From contig LNEK01000012.1 in the NCBI GenBank assembly GCA_001464425.1, positions 117,467-181,466 on the forward strand: 64,000 nucleotides of DNA. Reading direction: 5' to 3'. The DNA comes from Alphaproteobacteria bacterium Ga0077535 (GTDB lineage: Bacteria > Pseudomonadota > Alphaproteobacteria > Caulobacterales > Aquidulcibacteraceae). Within the stretch, counting starts at the first letter, position 1, and each line of letters starts with the position of its first letter. The translations under genes and the position numbers were made by a program. Below, one piece after another: positions 61,178 through 64,000 of this stretch. The notes under the pieces were generated by a model that saw nothing but the letters and a program-made list of their open reading frames with translations, was not told the DNA's origin and did not search any database.

Positions 61178-61837
61178 ATGCGAATTCCATTTGTGTTGGC
61201 GTGCGCGCTTATGTCGGCATCCAACGCCGCGGCGGACGACCTCAAGGGCGCCTTCGATGTGTCAGGCGAAATCGGCGTCGTCTCCGACTATCGTTGGCGG
61301 GGCGTGTCGCTGACGGACAATGATCCCGCTTTGCAGGCCGGCCTCTACGTTTGGGCAGCCGCGCCGACGCGCAATTCAGGCGATCTGGAAGTCGACTTGT
61401 CGATTGGCGGCGCCTTCAGTCTAATGGGCGGCGATGTCGATCTCTCGGTCGTGCAATACATCTATCCCGATCTCGATGACACCGACTATGCGAACTTTGT
61501 GGCGCTCTATGAGCGTCCGGTGGGTGACTGGACCGCGCGGGCGCGGCTTGAGTACGCGCCGAACCAACGAAATCTTGCCGATGAATCAACCTATGTGGCT
61601 TTTGAGACCGAGCGGCCGATCGGCGACACTGGGTTCACGCTGACGGGAAGCGTTGGCTGGGAGGAAGGTTATTTCACGCTCGACGGCGAGAAGTGGGACT
61701 ATTCGCTCGGCGCGCAATATCAGGTCGGCGCTATCACTCTCAGCCTCGCGTATGTCGACACGGATGAGGACGCGCCTCCCGGCGAAGAGGATGTCTATGG
61801 CGCGGGCGCCGTGTTCTCCGTCGGCACTGAGTTTTGA
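61178..61837 (+). CDS. TorF-family putative porin
   Basis: A 219-residue outer-membrane protein with a signal (MRIPFVLACALMSASNAAAD). The TorF pattern is FDVSGEIGVVSDYRWRGVSL near residue 28, with beta strands ending FSVGTEF. Small barrels of this group are common in aquatic proteobacteria; substrate unknown. It starts 18 bp after the REC-GGDEF-EAL stop with GGGAG before it, so it belongs to that operon, and ends 2 bp before the kinase start. Confidence 0.85.
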   Translation: MRIPFVLACALMSASNAAADDLKGAFDVSGEIGVVSDYRWRGVSLTDNDPALQAGLYVWAAAPTRNSGDLEVDLSIGGAFSLMGGDVDLSVVQYIYPDLDDTDYANFVALYERPVGDWTARARLEYAPNQRNLADESTYVAFETERPIGDTGFTLTGSVGWEEGYFTLDGEKWDYSLGAQYQVGAITLSLAYVDTDEDAPPGEEDVYGAGAVFSVGTEF

Positions 61838-61839
61838 TA

Positions 61840-63702
61840 ATGTCAGGGCGATCGGCTTCTCTCGATTGGTTGCGTGATCGGTGGCGCGGTCTCAAGCTCG
61901 CGTCTAAACTCAACCTGACCCTGGTCCTGGTCGGCGCCGTCGGCCTCATGCTCGCGGGAATGGCGCTCGATCGAACGATCCGTCCCGCCTTCGACGGCTT
62001 GGAACGCCGAGGCGTCGAGCAGCAAGTCGCTCAAGCGCAAGCGCTGCTCCAAAGTGTGCTGTCCACGATTGAAAACACGACCAAAGACTATGCAGTCTGG
62101 GACGATTCCTACGACTATGTCGCCACGCGAAATTCAGCATTCGAAGCTGCGAATCTTACGACAATCGGTCTCATCAATGTTGGCGTCAACGCGACTGCCT
62201 ATGTTCGGTTCAACGGCGACGTGCTGCACGCCAGCTATGTAGACCTCGAATCCGAGACTGATGAGCCCGCCCTCAGCGCTGCGTTTGCACGGGTGGCGGC
62301 GTCAGATCGCATCCGCGCTCAAGCGCGCAGTCGATCGAGCTTCTCCGATTTCGTGGAGGTGGATGGGCGCATTCTCGCCATCGGCGTGGCCCAGGTCGTC
62401 CACAGCGATGGAACCGGCACGCCGGCAGGCTATATCGTGATGGCGCTTGAGTTTGACGGCGCAACCGCGTCCGAGGCGTTGCAAACCGCGTCCCGTGTCA
62501 CGCACGAGATCGCGCCGGCGTCGACGGTGAGTACGCGCGATGCTTGGCGGGTTGTTGTGCCTATCGCCGCGTCCGGCGGCGCATCGGTAGGCTCTCTCAC
62601 CTTTGAGGTGCCGCGAGATACCTCCAAGCTCGGCGGGACCACCATTGTGTCCGCGCTCATCACAAGCACTTTGATCTTGGTCGGCACGCTTTTCGCTGTG
62701 TTCTTCATTATGCGCGCTTTCGTCGTCAGGCGCTTGGCCGGCATTGACGGACACATGCGCAAGGTGGCCAAAGACGGTGAGCTAGCGCCACTGGGGGACG
62801 ATCCTAGCCAGGATGAACTCGGCGCATTGAGCCGAAGCTTCAACACCATGCTCGCCGAGCTCAAGGAATTGCGCGAACAGCTGGAAGTTCAATCCTTCCA
62901 GCTCGGTAAGAGTGAGTCCGCAGCCGGCGCCATGCACAATGTGCGCAACTCGCTCAATCCGGTCACCGTCATTCTGTCGCAAGCTCTTTCGGAGCAGGCG
63001 TCCGCAAACGCTGAGCACATCGCACAGGCGATACGCGAGCTGTCCTCTGGCGATACGGTCCAGGTTCGGCGCGAGCGGTTGGCTGCGTTCCTGGTCGCGA
63101 CGTTTGATGACGTGGACCGACGTGCAGCCGCCCGCCGCGAGTCCTTCATCGCAGCTAAGGCATCGTTGGCGGAAGCGCTCGAAATCCTGCGTTCGCAAAG
63201 CGACACCGCGCACCAGGAAATCCCGCTCGAACGGTTCGATATTCTGGATGTGGTCAAGAAAAACGCCTCCGCGGCGCGGTTCGCGCCCTGGGGCGAGATT
63301 GATCTCGACCTCCCCGAGCAAGGCATGATGGTGCGCGCCAACCGACTGCTCATGTCCCAAGTGATCGGCAATCTCTTGACCAATGCGGTCGAGGCGATCG
63401 TTGCCGCTGATCGCCGCCCCGGACGCCTGTCGATCTCGTTTGCACAAGCGGAAGATGGCGCGAAGATCATCATCACCGACGACGGCGTTGGTTTCGAGCC
63501 AAAGACGGCCGCCAAACTCTTCGAGCGTGGTCATTCCTCAAAGAAAGCGCGTTCTGGCGGCCTTGGTCTGCATTGGTGCGCCAACACCGTCAAAGCCATG
63601 GGCGGTTCGCTCACGCTGGAGAGCGAAGGACCCGGCAAGGGCGCCCGCTCCATCGTTGTACTCAGTGGTTCACAAACCTCTGCGGCGGTACTGGCCGCCT
63701 AG
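61840..63702 (+). CDS. CHASE4-domain sensor histidine kinase
   Basis: A 620-residue inner-membrane kinase. Helix 1 is NLTLVLVGAVGLMLAGMAL; the periplasmic part has CHASE4 features (TKDYAVWDDSYDYVATRNSA near 80). Helix 2 is near 270 (LITSTLILVGTLFAVFFIMR), followed by HAMP and a dimerisation helix with GAMHNVRNSLNPVTVI, a variant H-box of the HNVxNxLN kind. The ATPase domain has NLLTNAVEAI, DDGVGFEP and GGLGLHW. Its place right behind the REC-GGDEF-EAL and TorF genes suggests it senses an envelope signal to control cyclic-di-GMP. Confidence 0.9.
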   Translation: MSGRSASLDWLRDRWRGLKLASKLNLTLVLVGAVGLMLAGMALDRTIRPAFDGLERRGVEQQVAQAQALLQSVLSTIENTTKDYAVWDDSYDYVATRNSAFEAANLTTIGLINVGVNATAYVRFNGDVLHASYVDLESETDEPALSAAFARVAASDRIRAQARSRSSFSDFVEVDGRILAIGVAQVVHSDGTGTPAGYIVMALEFDGATASEALQTASRVTHEIAPASTVSTRDAWRVVVPIAASGGASVGSLTFEVPRDTSKLGGTTIVSALITSTLILVGTLFAVFFIMRAFVVRRLAGIDGHMRKVAKDGELAPLGDDPSQDELGALSRSFNTMLAELKELREQLEVQSFQLGKSESAAGAMHNVRNSLNPVTVILSQALSEQASANAEHIAQAIRELSSGDTVQVRRERLAAFLVATFDDVDRRAAARRESFIAAKASLAEALEILRSQSDTAHQEIPLERFDILDVVKKNASAARFAPWGEIDLDLPEQGMMVRANRLLMSQVIGNLLTNAVEAIVAADRRPGRLSISFAQAEDGAKIIITDDGVGFEPKTAAKLFERGHSSKKARSGGLGLHWCANTVKAMGGSLTLESEGPGKGARSIVVLSGSQTSAAVLAA

Positions 63703-63899
63703 AGACAGCGCGATTTTGCGCGATCCGCTTTTGATCAGAGAGCCACAATCGATGCCACGCCCCGATGGGTCGCATATCGCTTGTCGCCAAGTGGTGAGCC
63801 GATCAAGCGGGCAGGGCGTCGGTGGCGGGGTCGGAGCACATAGGGCGCTCGAAAAAGGGCCCAAAGGCAAGCCCGTCAGGGGATGAGGAGAAACGCAAC

Positions 63900-64000
63900 G
63901 TGGCCGCCCACAACGATCCAACGCAAACCCAGGAAAACCGGCAAGTCGAGGTCGCGGATTTGGTGCTTCGGCACATGTTGCTCGCGCCGAATGGCTTGGG
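63900..64000 (+). CDS. 5' end of a gene cut by the window edge
   Basis: A GTG start with GAGGAG nine bases before it; 33 complete codons read AAHNDPTQTQENRQVEVADL and then VLRHMLLAPNGLG. It follows the kinase gene by 197 bp in the same direction. Too short to assign. Confidence 0.55.
   Translation, partial: MAAHNDPTQTQENRQVEVADLVLRHMLLAPNGL

Noticed and set aside
1..64000. CRISPR arrays, tRNA or rRNA genes
   Set aside because: No regularly spaced direct repeats and no tRNA-like cloverleaf or rRNA-conserved stretch was noticed on reading; a tRNA search program would confirm.

Overview
The window looks like a chromosomal segment of a GC-rich alphaproteobacterium, probably of the Caulobacterales/Hyphomonadaceae type. 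The basis is codon bias, LuxR/LuxI plus PhyH quorum-sensing linkage, TorF and BBP2-type outer-membrane proteins, ExoD and many GGDEF/EAL proteins. No rRNA, tRNA or CRISPR array was seen. The genus is inference.

Layout. 0-1 kb: 5' part of an ArdC-like antirestriction gene and a short SSB, typical of mobile DNA. 1.4-4.4 kb: a compact quorum-sensing locus (LuxR, lux-box-like palindrome, LuxI with all its conserved residues, a PhyH-type dioxygenase, a GntR regulator), followed by an orphan LuxR-type regulator on the other strand with a consensus CRP site upstream. 6.3-19 kb: an exopolysaccharide secretion locus (Hsp70-like ATPase, VanZ-like protein, transglutaminase-like protease, Wzy-like polymerase/ligase, PPP phosphatase, Wza-like export lipoprotein, BBP2 outer-membrane protein, Wzc-like tyrosine autokinase, initiating sugar transferase, NusG/RfaH-like factor). 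Several of its start codons are preceded by a shared palindrome built on TAATATTA. It has no other glycosyltransferases.

19.5-31.4 kb: a two-gene unit encoding an uncharacterised protein and a 1258-residue fusion of a Dyp-type peroxidase to a cytochrome P450; a convergent cyclase-like/AAA/TPR signalling protein; an LCAT-like hydrolase; an excalibur protein; and a two-gene unit ending in a TIR-domain protein (possible defence). 31.6-34.2 kb: a probable split borosin (backbone N-methylated RiPP) operon made of an FAD oxidoreductase, a 76-residue precursor and an OphMA/SonM-like alpha-N-methyltransferase, with a hairpin between precursor and enzyme.

34.3-40.3 kb: accessory DNA with VapBC, mobile mystery proteins A/B (XRE plus Fic), a vapC remnant, a dispersed 95-bp repeat and an IS91-family element whose companion integrase lacks part of its catalytic region. 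40.6-52 kb: house-keeping-like hydrolases, a minus-strand operon (nitroreductase, M28 peptidase, CPBP protease, SnoaL-like), lipoproteins and ExoD. 52-56 kb: universal stress protein, a CydB without CydA, a DksA-like protein and a cytochrome c. 56-57 kb: ParDE with a second copy of the 95-bp repeat. 57-64 kb: cyclic-di-GMP signalling (GGDEF protein, REC-GGDEF-EAL protein), a TorF-like porin and a CHASE4 histidine kinase; the last gene runs off the edge.
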